A model generated the notes under the pieces. That model saw nothing but the letters and a program-made list of their open reading frames with translations, made no database searches and was not told the DNA's origin. Below are positions 1-9,143 of a stretch of DNA of 64,000 bases, in pieces. Made by a program: the position numbers and the translations under genes. Origin of the DNA: Olivibacter sp036959255. Its GTDB lineage: Bacteria > Bacteroidota > Bacteroidia > Sphingobacteriales > Sphingobacteriaceae. How positions within the stretch are numbered: position 1 is the stretch's first letter; the number at the start of each line of letters is the position of its first letter. The stretch is from NCBI RefSeq assembly GCF_036959255.1, contig NZ_JAWMTI010000001.1, positions 1,302,001-1,366,000 of the forward strand, given 5' to 3'.

Positions 1-1
1 C

Positions 2-640
2 TATAGCGAACAATTACGAAATAAACTGTTTGTTGAAACAGCCTCTAAAGCGCATCAAATAGAATTAAAGGCGCTGCAAGAACTTCAACCCCTGCGTACC
101 CTATTGTATGAGCTTTTTAAACCGTATCAATTTCTCCCGGAAGTCCTTGACGATTTGGTTTCAATTTGGCATAAGGACAACCGAACGGGTAAACAGTTCT
201 TTTCGGATACTCATAAATTACTGCTTAACCGTGAGCATCTCCTACTGCAAAAAAATGAACCTTTCGATCTTCCTCGATTGTTTTTAAGTCTTGGTCAGGA
301 AGTGATATACCAGGGATATCGCTTAACGGTAAAACGAGCCGAGGGGCTCAACAAGACAAATGAATTTGGAAAGGTGGCTGTAGATGCGGATAAATTGCGA
401 TTTCCGCTTTTGGTACGGTCTTGGCAGGAAGGAGACTGGTTCAGGCCTTTAGGAATGAGAGGAAAAAAGAAACTGAGTGACTATTTTATATCGTTGAAAA
501 TACCACGCTTTCATAAAAAAGAAATCCCCTTGATTGTAAATGGCAATGGTGATATTGTTTGGGTGGTGCCCTATCGGATGGATGACCGATATAAAATTAC
601 GGACAAAACAAAAAAAGTTGCTATCTTAGAGTGCGTATAA
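2..640 (+). CDS. tilS: tRNA(Ile)-lysidine synthase, C-terminal part (5' end outside window)
   Basis: TilS uses ATP and lysine to convert C34 of the tRNA-Ile (CAU) anticodon to lysidine in the cytoplasm. The open frame runs in from base 2 with no start codon, so only about 212 residues of the C-terminal half are present; the ATP-binding PP-loop domain lies upstream of the window. The last 80 residues carry the TilS C-terminal domain pattern: a conserved FPLLVRSWQEGDWFRPLGM block, then KKLSDYF, and a late stretch containing VWVVPYRMDDRYKIT. The stop at 638-640 is followed after 3 bases by the next gene, which suggests co-transcription. An apparent TTG start at 104 is only an internal codon. Confidence 0.85.
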   Translation, partial: YSEQLRNKLFVETASKAHQIELKALQELQPLRTLLYELFKPYQFLPEVLDDLVSIWHKDNRTGKQFFSDTHKLLLNREHLLLQKNEPFDLPRLFLSLGQEVIYQGYRLTVKRAEGLNKTNEFGKVAVDADKLRFPLLVRSWQEGDWFRPLGMRGKKKLSDYFISLKIPRFHKKEIPLIVNGNGDIVWVVPYRMDDRYKITDKTKKVAILECV

Positions 641-643
641 AAG

Positions 644-1129
644 ATGGAAGAAGACAAACCTTTATTTGTTGAAAATCAATACCTTGGTCGTGATCGTGGC
701 TGGGTAAGTGTACGATTGGTAATGGCACTTTTTTGCTTTGCGGCTTATTATGTGAGTACAGAGCGAGAGCGGAGTGAGCAATTGTTTCTGCTCGTGGGAT
801 GTATTATCTTAATCGTTTCCATCATTATGATGTATATGTTACATTATCGCATCACCGTGAAGAACAAGAGTGTTATTCTGCAAGGGCTGTGGACTGCAAG
901 ACTGGTTAAAATAGACCTCAATAGTATTGTTAAAGTCGAAAACGGGCTCTATAGTTCATACCTTATCAACAGCCCCGTATATAACCTCCATCAAAAAGGG
1001 AAGATCCGTTTTTATGCCGGCGGAAAGGGAGCCGTCTGGTTGACCGATAGAGACGGTTTGGTTTATGTCGTAGGAACCCAACATCCTAATGATTTGACGA
1101 GGGCCATTTTAAAGGCGAAAGAATCGTAA
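644..1129 (+). CDS. Small membrane protein, PH-like domain
   Basis: A 161-residue protein of unknown function. It begins with a short hydrophilic stretch, then two closely spaced hydrophobic helices at about residues 22-37 and 48-66, followed by a beta-rich soluble part (residues 68-155) with the look of a bacterial pleckstrin-homology-like fold: alternating short strands and a conserved W near residue 85. No catalytic motif is visible. It starts 3 bases after tilS and is probably translated from the same mRNA. The PH-like reading rests on hydropathy and strand pattern only. Confidence 0.6.
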   Translation: MEEDKPLFVENQYLGRDRGWVSVRLVMALFCFAAYYVSTERERSEQLFLLVGCIILIVSIIMMYMLHYRITVKNKSVILQGLWTARLVKIDLNSIVKVENGLYSSYLINSPVYNLHQKGKIRFYAGGKGAVWLTDRDGLVYVVGTQHPNDLTRAILKAKES

Positions 1130-1262
1130 ATTTATTGTCAATAACCACATTTAAAAACTATTAGCTATACTATTTACTTAATAATTACGTAAGTTTGTTA
1201 GTAAAGCGTGATGCAATATAAAGCACACGTTCGCGCTAGACGATTATATTTTAATACTGATA

Positions 1263-1550
1263 TTGATGGGTTTATTAAAGATATTATTAATTGCAATTTT
1301 GATTTTATGGGTACTTCGCATGTTGGCGACGGTATTATTTCCTTACCTCATGGCAATGTTTGTTGGCAAAATGCAACAGGAGGCTCAAAAACAATACGAA
1401 AGACAAACAGGATCTTATACAGGGGAAAATGCACCTCGGCCGGATGGTAAGGTGCGTATTGATTATGTACCGCCAAGAGAAACCAAAAATAAACCCTCCA
1501 CTACCAATGGTAGGGTAGGTGAGTTTGTTGATTTTGAAGAAATAAAATAA
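1263..1550 (+). CDS. DUF4834 family small membrane protein
   Basis: A 95-residue protein with one N-terminal membrane helix (about residues 4-30) and a polar, proline- and lysine-rich tail ending in the acidic motif GEFVDFEEIK. This layout, one anchor plus a short basic/acidic cytoplasmic tail ending with a VDFEE-type motif, matches DUF4834, a Bacteroidota family of unknown role. It is separated from the preceding gene by 133 bases and followed by a strong terminator at 1631-1677. The overlapping frame that starts at 1208 is a shadow. Confidence 0.65.
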   Translation: MMGLLKILLIAILILWVLRMLATVLFPYLMAMFVGKMQQEAQKQYERQTGSYTGENAPRPDGKVRIDYVPPRETKNKPSTTNGRVGEFVDFEEIK

Positions 1551-1630
1551 TTTGCCTCTATTAACTCATCGTAGCAACACGTAAGCTTCTCCTTGGCCTG
1601 TTGCCTGAAAGCAATAGACAACAAATTAAG

Positions 1631-1677
1631 AAAAAATGATATTTCGAGTCCTTAAAAGTTCGAAATATCATTTTTTT
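1631..1677 (+). terminator. Intrinsic terminator after the tilS-DUF4834 group
   Basis: Perfect inverted repeat AAAAAATGATATTTCGA (1631-1647) and TCGAAATATCATTTTTT (1660-1676), with a 12-base loop and a T run. The A/T symmetry lets it work on either strand. Confidence 0.85.
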
Positions 1678-1715
1678 GTAATAGGTTTGAACCTTAGCTC
1701 AAAGAATACAAAAGA

Positions 1716-4160
1716 ATGAAGAATTGGTTCAACCGAAATGCTACTCATTTTGCCATCATAGGCATCTTTATCATTATCTGCCTTATTTATTTTGCACCCG
1801 CCTGGCAAGGAAAAGTACTCTTACAGAGTGATGTTACCCAAGCTCAGGCAATGCAGAAGGAGATCATGGACTTTAGGGAACAGGATGGTAAAGGCCCGCT
1901 TTGGACAAATTCAATGTTCGGTGGAATGCCTTCTTATCAAATATGGGTGTCTTATCCAAAAAATATAGGTACGCATATTATGGCGGGTTTAAAGGGAGCG
2001 CTTCCTTATCCCATGGATGTCGTGCTACTGTATTTGCTAGGTGCCTATCTTTTATTAAATGTGCTCGGGGTCAGGCCCTGGTTAGCAGCAGTAGGAGCCA
2101 TTGCATTTGCCTTTACGTCATACAACTTTATCTATATAGAGGCAGGCCATGCCAATAAGGCCTATGCGATTGCCTTATTTGCACCGATAGTGGCGGGTAT
2201 GCTGCTCTGTTTACGGGGTAAAAACCTCATGGGCGCTGCCATTTTAGCCTTATCCCTTGCTTTGGAGATCCGCTTTAATCATATCCAGGTAACCTATTAT
2301 CTCTTTATCGCTTTACTGATTCTGATTGGTATCGAATTGTATCATGTGGTGAAAGCGAAAAAGACGGCTGCTTTCCTGAAGTCAATCGGATTTATGGCGA
2401 TTGCAAGTATCATTGCGCTGGCCATCAATGCCGGTTTGCTATGGACAACGTATGAATATTCAAAGGAATCAATTCGTGGTAAATCCAATATCACATCCGA
2501 AACGAAAGGTTCGGCACAACAGGGCGTAAGTAAAGAGTATGCCTATGCATGGAGCCAAGGTGTTGGTGAAAGTATTACTTTTTTAATTCCGGACGCTTAT
2601 GGTGGAGGGTCCCAAAACAAATTTGATGAAAATTCAAATACGGTGAAATTGCTCAGTAGCCAAGGATTTGGTGCCGATCAAACGGCCGGACTCGTTTACT
2701 GGGGCGATAAGCCAGGAACTTCGGGGCCTTGGTATTTTGGTGCGGCGGTTTTATTTTTATTTGTTTTAGGCTTGTTCGTGGTGAAGAGCCGGATTAAGTG
2801 GTGGATTTTATCGGCTACCCTTTTAAGTATTGTGCTTTCTTGGGGACGCCATTTTACGTTTATATCGGACTTGTTTTTTGATTATTTTCCGTTGTACAAT
2901 AAATTTAGGGCAGTTGAATCTACTTTAGTGGTCGCTTCTTTTCTCATTCCCATTTTAGCTATTATGGCGATTGATGAAATTATTCGGAATGGAAAAGCAA
3001 TTGAAAAACTGGATAAAAAAATAATGTATTCGCTGGCAATTGTTGGCGGCATATCTTTCATCGTATGGGTATTGCCCGATCTATTCTTTAGCTTTCAAGC
3101 ACCGAACCATCAACAACTTATTCAATCCATTTCAAAGCAAACGCAAAATAATGGCTTTGCCCAGTCTCTAGGAAATGCGCTCGTACAAGATCGTGCCGGA
3201 TTGGCAAGAAGCGATGCCTTCCGTTCGTTACTATTTATCTTATTGACTGCAGGTGTTGTTTGGTTATTGGCAAAAAATAAATTGAACGCGAAAACCGCCA
3301 CTATTGCCTTAGGTATTCTTATTTTAGTCGATTTATGGGGAGTAGATAACCGATACCTGAATAAAGACAGCTTTGTAGAAAAGGAACGTTTAGAGCAATC
3401 TTTCTTTAAACCGCGCGAGGTGGATAACCTGATTTTGATGGATAAAGATAAAGAATATCGGGTGTTAGACTTAACGGTTGATCCTTTCAACAATGCTTCA
3501 CCTTCTTACTTCTATAAAAATATCGGGGGATATCATGCGGCCAAATTAATGCGTTATCAGGAACTATTGGAGCGACAGTTTTCCAAATCCATTAATGAAG
3601 ATGTCCTGGACATGTTGAATACGCGCTACTTGATCACCAATAATCGGGAAGGAACCTCGCAAAGCATTCAGCGAAGAGATAAAGCAGCAGGGAGTGCTTG
3701 GTTTGTTGATCGGGTAACTTTTGTAAAGAGTAATGAGGAGGAGATGAATGCAATTGATAGTTTTGATCCTAAAAAAGAGGCCTTTATTCACCAGGAGTTT
3801 AAGGGGAAAATTGACGAGAAGCGCTTAGGGCGTCCCACCAATGCCAGTATTGAGTTAACGAGCTATCGACCTGACCACTTAGTTTACGATTATACAGCTC
3901 CGAATGACGTAATGGCTGTATTTTCCGAAATTTGGTATGATAAAGGATGGAAGGCTTTTGTCGACGGACAAGAGGTGCCTATTCTGCGCGCAGATTACGT
4001 TTTACGTGCGGCACAACTACCGGGAGGAAATCATAAAGTGGAATTTAAGTTTGAGCCGCAATCTTACTATATGGGCGAGAATATATCGCTAATTGCCTCC
4101 ATAATCTTGGTATTGGGTTTAGGTTTTGCTATTTGGAAGGAACGAAAATCCGCTGCCTAA
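1716..4160 (+). CDS. YfhO family multi-pass membrane protein
   Basis: An 814-residue integral membrane protein of the YfhO family (Pfam YfhO, GT-C-like fold). Members are thought to act in modification of cell-envelope polymers with lipid-linked sugars. Visible features are an N-terminal helix at residues 12-30, a periplasmic loop with QSDVTQAQAM near residue 40, many hydrophobic segments between residues 95 and 530, then a long soluble domain (about 550-780) that includes FSEIWYDKGWKAFVDGQ, and a last helix at about 785-805. It is followed tail-to-tail by the glycosyltransferase operon, with 27 bases between the stops. The exact substrate cannot be told. Confidence 0.8.
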   Translation: MKNWFNRNATHFAIIGIFIIICLIYFAPAWQGKVLLQSDVTQAQAMQKEIMDFREQDGKGPLWTNSMFGGMPSYQIWVSYPKNIGTHIMAGLKGALPYPMDVVLLYLLGAYLLLNVLGVRPWLAAVGAIAFAFTSYNFIYIEAGHANKAYAIALFAPIVAGMLLCLRGKNLMGAAILALSLALEIRFNHIQVTYYLFIALLILIGIELYHVVKAKKTAAFLKSIGFMAIASIIALAINAGLLWTTYEYSKESIRGKSNITSETKGSAQQGVSKEYAYAWSQGVGESITFLIPDAYGGGSQNKFDENSNTVKLLSSQGFGADQTAGLVYWGDKPGTSGPWYFGAAVLFLFVLGLFVVKSRIKWWILSATLLSIVLSWGRHFTFISDLFFDYFPLYNKFRAVESTLVVASFLIPILAIMAIDEIIRNGKAIEKLDKKIMYSLAIVGGISFIVWVLPDLFFSFQAPNHQQLIQSISKQTQNNGFAQSLGNALVQDRAGLARSDAFRSLLFILLTAGVVWLLAKNKLNAKTATIALGILILVDLWGVDNRYLNKDSFVEKERLEQSFFKPREVDNLILMDKDKEYRVLDLTVDPFNNASPSYFYKNIGGYHAAKLMRYQELLERQFSKSINEDVLDMLNTRYLITNNREGTSQSIQRRDKAAGSAWFVDRVTFVKSNEEEMNAIDSFDPKKEAFIHQEFKGKIDEKRLGRPTNASIELTSYRPDHLVYDYTAPNDVMAVFSEIWYDKGWKAFVDGQEVPILRADYVLRAAQLPGGNHKVEFKFEPQSYYMGENISLIASIILVLGLGFAIWKERKSAA

Positions 4161-4187
4161 TAGGGTACGGTGATCGAATTCAGGTGT

Positions 4188-4961
4188 TTAGTCGTTGGTT
4201 CGTCCATGCCATAAATAATACCATAAGAGGTTGAAGGCAATAACGCTATGGTGAAGAAGATTCGGAATCAATCCGTAATGTTTGGTGAAGATATGAAAAC
4301 GCTCTTTTAAACTTTGTCGGTGCCTCTTTTTTGAAAGACCGCCAACTAGGTATTTTGCCACGTATTGATGGGTATTGACAATGGTGCGTGCTTTTTTTGC
4401 AGCGGTTAAAATCCAATCAATATCGGCGCTTAAATGATAGTGCCGATTGTACGGCTCAACAAGTGATTTCTTTATGTAAATCGCCTGATGACTAATAGAC
4501 ATACCATACTTAAAACTTTTCCAGGTAAAGCGTTCGGGCACACGATGCCGTCTTCTCCCTAAACTTTTACCGGTTGTATCAATCATTTCGGTCTCACCAT
4601 AATAAATATCAGCAAAAGCCTGTGAAGAAAAAATATTGCTTACCGTATTGGAGGCATAAATTTCATCTCCCGAATTCATAAATAGGAGGTAGTCACCCGT
4701 AGCGAGGCGGATTCCTTTATTCATTGCATCATAAATACCCTCGTCCGGTTCGCTGACAATTATTGAAATCAAGGATCGGTATTTTTCAATAACAGCGAGT
4801 GTTCCATCTGTTGAACCACCATCAATAACAATATATTCAATATTCGTATAATCTTGTTTCAAAACCGATTGAATGGTTCTTTCCAGGTCCTTTACATTGT
4901 TGTAGACCACTGTAATGACACTCAATAGGGGAGAAAGTTCAGCTGAATTTGAAAAAACCAT
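4188..4961 (-). CDS. Glycosyltransferase family 2
   Basis: A 257-residue GT-A fold inverting glycosyltransferase, last gene of a four-gene operon read from 7613 down. The N-terminal nucleotide-sugar domain shows SVITVVYNN (about residues 14-22), the diphosphate-binding DGGSTDGT, and the acceptor-side motif SEPDEGIYDAMNKGI, followed by FMNSGDE in place of a plain DxD. This subgroup is common in capsule and exopolysaccharide loci (WcaE-like). A short amphipathic or hydrophobic C-terminus may tether it to the membrane. It starts 3 bases after the DUF5672 gene. Confidence 0.85.
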   Translation of the reverse strand: MVFSNSAELSPLLSVITVVYNNVKDLERTIQSVLKQDYTNIEYIVIDGGSTDGTLAVIEKYRSLISIIVSEPDEGIYDAMNKGIRLATGDYLLFMNSGDEIYASNTVSNIFSSQAFADIYYGETEMIDTTGKSLGRRRHRVPERFTWKSFKYGMSISHQAIYIKKSLVEPYNRHYHLSADIDWILTAAKKARTIVNTHQYVAKYLVGGLSKKRHRQSLKERFHIFTKHYGLIPNLLHHSVIAFNLLWYYLWHGRTND

Positions 4962-4964
4962 ACT

Positions 4965-5669
4965 TTAATATTTTTTGATGAATTGCCGCCAAAAGTCGGG
5001 TTGATATTTGTTCCAGGCATGACAGCCAAAAGGTAAGTGTTGGTCGGTAAGTATATACGATTGACGTGGCTGTCTCTCAAAGGCAAAAACAAGTGCTTCC
5101 TGCGCATCGGGTTTTTTAAAGGGAACAAATAGGGTCCATATCATATCCTCATTTTTTGGAAGAAATTTAAACATCCAACTTGCCCAAAAACTCCACTTGA
5201 TGTGACTTTTTACCTTTCGCAGCGAGAGCCCCCCGTTTCCAACTTTATTGACTAAGTAGCTAGAAAGGTTAATAATCGGTTTTTTTCCCGAGGTGATGGG
5301 GGGAGCCTCCAACCAAGGAGCACCCACGTAATCATAGCCTTTTTCGGCCCAGGTCAACAGTTCATCGCGAAACACCCATGCATCCAACTGATAAATTAAA
5401 ATGTAGTCATAAGCATCAAATGCTTCATAAAAATGCTTGCTGGTAAGTAATTTACTATAGCCGGTAACACTTTTGAAAAAAGTATCGTCAAAACGTTGTA
5501 TAACTAACGGTTTGTCGGTCAAGTTTTCATAATAGGTTGTGTTTAACGACTGAGGAGCAGCTAAGATCGTAGGATAATTCCCCAGCACTTCTATACATTG
5601 CCAAAAGGCCTGCTTCTCATCCGGGTCGGCCAACTCTTTGTATATGGGAATAACAATGGCAACTTTCAT
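4965..5669 (-). CDS. DUF5672 family protein, probable sugar transferase
   Basis: A 234-residue protein with the DUF5672 pattern: an N-terminal strand (KVAIVIPIYK), then PTILAAPQSL and RFDDTFF, and the family's core YILIYQLDAWVFRDEL with WAEKGYDYVGAPW following. DUF5672 genes sit almost always among glycosyltransferases, and the D.W/GAP motifs recall GT-A enzymes, so a transferase role is plausible but not shown. Its start overlaps the stop of the upstream gene by 4 bases (ATGA type), evidence of translational coupling. Confidence 0.75.
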   Translation of the reverse strand: MKVAIVIPIYKELADPDEKQAFWQCIEVLGNYPTILAAPQSLNTTYYENLTDKPLVIQRFDDTFFKSVTGYSKLLTSKHFYEAFDAYDYILIYQLDAWVFRDELLTWAEKGYDYVGAPWLEAPPITSGKKPIINLSSYLVNKVGNGGLSLRKVKSHIKWSFWASWMFKFLPKNEDMIWTLFVPFKKPDAQEALVFAFERQPRQSYILTDQHLPFGCHAWNKYQPDFWRQFIKKY

Positions 5670-6595
5670 TTAACGAACCTATTTTTTAGCCTAAACCACT
5701 GATTGGCAACAAACTTACGCCCTCTCTTTATCCAGCTTCCCTTTCTGTTTTTATAAAAGTTCTTAACAAGCGCCAGTGCAGTCACATCCTCCTTTACAAC
5801 CGTAGGAAAGGAGGAAATAGGTTTTCGAGAGGGGTGAACTCGGTATGTGTCTTCTATAATAGAGTGTACCCCGCTGCCATCGTGACCGATATTTTCTATT
5901 AAAGATTTGGCCGGGTATAATACCAAGCCATTTTTCAGAAAGACAGATGCGTGCCAGCGAATGGCCCAAGAATCATTTTTCCCATTTTTAAAGTCCATAA
6001 ATTGCTTCCAATAATTTTTCATGGTACCATCTACGGTAAAACGATGAATTTTTTCCAAATCAAATTGTGTATGTAATTGATCAATATCAGGTTCAAAATG
6101 TTCCCAAGCTCGCTTCCAAGTAGCCCATCCCCAGCTGTTGATTGACCGTAGAAAAAAAGTTTGGGTTAAAGCCTCTTTCTCCGATAATGGAAACATATAG
6201 GCTGCAATTTGCATGACGCTGTCCTCTTTCTCGTAGCGCTGGAGAGCCTCATTGAAGTAGCTAAGTGTATAGGGTGAGCTTAGCAGGTCATCTTCAAAGA
6301 CAATAACTTTACCATATTCATTTACCAGCTGGGTAACACCGGTAATAATGGATTTGGCTAAGCCCATGTGTTGTTTCCGATTGATTAATTTGATCGATTT
6401 GAAACGGGTCGCTTGACCAATCAGTGCTCGAACCTGGTTTACTTTTTCCTCCTCTTCGCCATGCTTTGCTGCATCCGAAAAAATGAATAAACGGCTATCC
6501 TCCGCTAATAAATTTTCCTGAAGATACTTGATGGTTCGACGCGTATGTTCAGGACGGTTGTAAACGAATAAAGCGATGGGTGCTGGATTTTGCAT
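5666..6595 (-). CDS. Glycosyltransferase, GNT-I-like GT-A fold
   Basis: I place the start at the ATG at 6595 (protein begins MQNPAPIALF, 309 residues), 7 bases after the previous stop; an open frame extends to 6655 but would overlap that gene. The protein has the layout of enzymes related to N-acetylglucosaminyltransferase I: FVYNRPEHT near the N-terminus, FSDAAKHG, GLAKSI, a metal-binding-type VFEDDLL and the SWGWATWKRAWE block. It probably adds a sugar to an oligosaccharide in surface glycan synthesis. It overlaps the DUF5672 gene by 4 bases. Confidence 0.8.
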   Translation of the reverse strand: MQNPAPIALFVYNRPEHTRRTIKYLQENLLAEDSRLFIFSDAAKHGEEEEKVNQVRALIGQATRFKSIKLINRKQHMGLAKSIITGVTQLVNEYGKVIVFEDDLLSSPYTLSYFNEALQRYEKEDSVMQIAAYMFPLSEKEALTQTFFLRSINSWGWATWKRAWEHFEPDIDQLHTQFDLEKIHRFTVDGTMKNYWKQFMDFKNGKNDSWAIRWHASVFLKNGLVLYPAKSLIENIGHDGSGVHSIIEDTYRVHPSRKPISSFPTVVKEDVTALALVKNFYKNRKGSWIKRGRKFVANQWFRLKNRFVK

Positions 6596-6602
6596 GCGAT
6601 AA

Positions 6603-7613
6603 TCAATTGGTAGGTTTTTCCTTTTTTCCGAGTCGCCCGGATAAACCGTCAGCAACTGCTTTTCTGAATTCTTTATAAGCTTTACCCTTTCCGGTAATGA
6701 CGCTGATAAGGTGGTGTCCGGTCATATAAAGCCACTTGTTAAGGGCAAAAATAAATCTATTTTTTAGGGCATGGCGTGAATAAAAATAAAGTCGGTTTCG
6801 CACTTGATAAAAAGTGCGGAAATTCCATAAATCGAGTATAGACGAACGCCAAAATCGGTGTTTGTACCTAATTCCCTGCGAAATATCGATGTCATTGATC
6901 CGACTGTCGGGAATGAGCCAGATCTCTCCTCCTATTTCGGTAATTCGATGGGTATAATCCGAATCGTCTACATATACAAAGAATCGCTCATCGGGATAAC
7001 CAATGGCTTGCACGAGATGCCGGTGTAGAAAAAGTCCACCGTAAGGAACATAGGGAAGCTTATTCGCGCGTAAGGGCAAAGCCTTATAACGATGTTGGTC
7101 CATTAACTTTCGGTATCGATTGCTCAGGATTCGAAAAAGATGGAAACCCATGAAGTTATCAGGCACCAGATAATATTGATCGGGATTGGCCCCTTTAGCG
7201 ATGAGGATGTGATTCTTGCGATCTGTTCGTAAACTGAATAAAGCCTTTTTATCTTCCCGCAAGGGAATGGTTGGCCAAGCATTTAACAAATGTATTAAAG
7301 CATCTACTTCGGGTAAATTGTCATCATCCAACAACCAAATAAAATCAGCCTTCGAATCGGCCACAAAATGACTTAATCCTACCTTATACCCACCTGCGGA
7401 ACCCAGGTTTTCTGGCTGTTGAAGGAGGGTAACAAGCGGATTGTTTAGCTGACTTAGTGCTGCTTGAAGGTCATATTCAGTGCCATTATCTACCACAATA
7501 ATATCAACAACATTTTCAAACGATAAGACGCGATCTAATATTTGTTTTAAAAAAGCCCATCGGTTTCCATAGGTTACGGTTAACACACAAACATTATATG
7601 CTATCTTTGTCAT
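6603..7613 (-). CDS. Glycosyltransferase family 2, rhamnosyl/galactofuranosyl-type
   Basis: First gene of the minus-strand glycosyltransferase operon, 336 residues. The GT-A domain shows VCVLTVTYGNR, the nucleotide-binding VVDNGTEYD, LGSAGGYKVGL and the metal-binding DDDNLP; a second conserved region is RFFVYVDDSDYTHRI followed by GGEIWLIPD. These are typical of the GT2 group that includes rhamnosyl- and galactofuranosyltransferases. The C-terminal 60 residues contain a hydrophobic helix. A promoter-like pair lies at 7625-7655, giving a very short leader. Confidence 0.85.
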   Translation of the reverse strand: MTKIAYNVCVLTVTYGNRWAFLKQILDRVLSFENVVDIIVVDNGTEYDLQAALSQLNNPLVTLLQQPENLGSAGGYKVGLSHFVADSKADFIWLLDDDNLPEVDALIHLLNAWPTIPLREDKKALFSLRTDRKNHILIAKGANPDQYYLVPDNFMGFHLFRILSNRYRKLMDQHRYKALPLRANKLPYVPYGGLFLHRHLVQAIGYPDERFFVYVDDSDYTHRITEIGGEIWLIPDSRINDIDISQGIRYKHRFWRSSILDLWNFRTFYQVRNRLYFYSRHALKNRFIFALNKWLYMTGHHLISVITGKGKAYKEFRKAVADGLSGRLGKKEKPTN

Positions 7614-7624
7614 CTTATTTTATG

Positions 7625-7655
7625 CAAGTTTACAATAGATAAACAGAAATCGCAA
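7625..7655 (-). promoter_or_regulatory. Promoter of the glycosyltransferase operon
   Basis: On the minus strand, TTG (7653-7655) and TAAACTTG (7625-7632) are separated by 20 bases, matching the Bacteroidota -33/-7 consensus with one mismatch. Transcription would start only a few bases before the ATG at 7613. Confidence 0.45.
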
Positions 7656-7661
7656 TTCAAA

Positions 7662-9143
7662 ATGGGGATTATTAAACAACAAACCTTAAAAGGCACCTTC
7701 TTTTCCTATATCGGTGTTTTTATCGGTTTTGTAACCAATACGTTTATTTTAACAAAGGTGCTTGATACGGATCAAGTGGGCCTGATAAATATCCTGACTT
7801 CCTTTTCCCTTATATTTGCCCAGTTTGCTATTCTCGGTTTTAATGCTACTGCACGCTATTTTCCGTACTTCCGGAATGAGAAGAACAAGCACAATGGCTA
7901 TTTGTTTTTGGCTTGTTTGGTATCGCTGGCTGGTTTCTTGTTATTTGTAATCGGTGCATACTATTTTAAAGAATTGATAATAAGTCAAAAATCCCAAGAT
8001 AACAACCTCTTTCGCAACTATTATTGGTATCTCATCCCGCTTACCTTTGCTAATTTATACTTTAATGTATTTGATTTATATTCGAGGTTATTATACGATG
8101 CTGCCGCGGGGCGACTTATTCGCGAATTTACCCTTAAATTGCTTGTTTTAATCTGTGTGCTCTTCCTGATATTCCGTGTCCTTGACTTCCGATCGTTTAT
8201 GTGGCTGTGGTTATCGGCCAACCTCATGCCTATGCTCTTGATGATGATTCGATTGATACGAAAAGGGCATTTTTCACTGGAGCCAAATTTTGCCTTTTTG
8301 AATAAAAATGTCCAGCGGAATTTATTTAACTTATGCTTATTTGGTATATTAACCGGTGCATCACCGCTACTGGTCGATAATATTGATCGCTACATGGTGA
8401 ATAGTTATTTTGGCTTGGCAGATACCGGCATTTACAGTATCGCTGCATCCTTTGGAATCATCATCGCATTACCTACAAGAAGTTTGTACAGTATTGCTTA
8501 TACGGTAATTGCGGAATCCTGGATCAGAAAGGACATGGAGAATATACAAACCGTGTATAGAAAAAGTTGTATCAACCAATCGATTGTAGCCCTATTTCTA
8601 TTTATTGTGGTATGGGCGAATATACACAATGCATTAAAGATACTTCCACCGGACTACGCGAGTGGTGTATACATCGTTTTTTTTATAGGCTTAGCTAATT
8701 TGTTCGATGCGCTTACAGGGGTCAATGCGGTGATTCTTGCGACGTCCCGTTACTATCGATACGATTCCTTCTTTTACCTGGCTTTGGTGGGCGTGACAAT
8801 CGCGAATAACCTACTTTTTATTCCAAAGTTTGGAATTACCGGGGCAGCCATGGCGACTGCACTAACGATGTTTATTTTTAATCTTTCAAGGTACTTGTTT
8901 ATTCTGATTAAGTTTAAACTACAGCCGTTTACTTTCAATAATTTGCTATTGATAGCGATTGGCATAATCGTTTATTGGCTTAGCACCCTCATACCTGTTC
9001 AACAAAATCTCTATCTAGATACCCTTATCCGTGGGGGAGTGATGACAATACTGTATGGCAGTGCTGTTTACTTCCTTCACTTGTCAAGTGATATCAATGA
9101 GCTGGTTGCTGATTTTCGCAGGCGGTTTATTAAGCGGTTTTAA
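7662..9143 (+). CDS. Polysaccharide flippase, Wzx/MATE-like (MOP superfamily)
   Basis: A 493-residue protein with about 12-14 hydrophobic helices spread over its whole length and very short loops, typical of MOP-superfamily flippases that move lipid-linked oligosaccharides across the inner membrane. Charged residues within helices, such as the LLVDNIDRYMVNSYFG segment (about residues 236-251), match the Polysacc_synt pattern. It is divergent from the glycosyltransferase operon (48 bases between starts), so it is probably the exporter for that product. Its last 14 bases overlap the 3' end of the convergent methyltransferase. Confidence 0.85.
   Translation: MGIIKQQTLKGTFFSYIGVFIGFVTNTFILTKVLDTDQVGLINILTSFSLIFAQFAILGFNATARYFPYFRNEKNKHNGYLFLACLVSLAGFLLFVIGAYYFKELIISQKSQDNNLFRNYYWYLIPLTFANLYFNVFDLYSRLLYDAAAGRLIREFTLKLLVLICVLFLIFRVLDFRSFMWLWLSANLMPMLLMMIRLIRKGHFSLEPNFAFLNKNVQRNLFNLCLFGILTGASPLLVDNIDRYMVNSYFGLADTGIYSIAASFGIIIALPTRSLYSIAYTVIAESWIRKDMENIQTVYRKSCINQSIVALFLFIVVWANIHNALKILPPDYASGVYIVFFIGLANLFDALTGVNAVILATSRYYRYDSFFYLALVGVTIANNLLFIPKFGITGAAMATALTMFIFNLSRYLFILIKFKLQPFTFNNLLLIAIGIIVYWLSTLIPVQQNLYLDTLIRGGVMTILYGSAVYFLHLSSDINELVADFRRRFIKRF

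Noticed and set aside
1208..1450. 80-residue frame overlapping the DUF4834 gene
   Set aside because: Composition unlike a protein, no motif, and it lies in another frame of a better-supported gene.
6596..6655. Longer start for the GNT-I-like glycosyltransferase
   Set aside because: It overlaps the upstream glycosyltransferase gene and adds a polar stretch unlike the family; 6595 gives a normal 7-base spacing.
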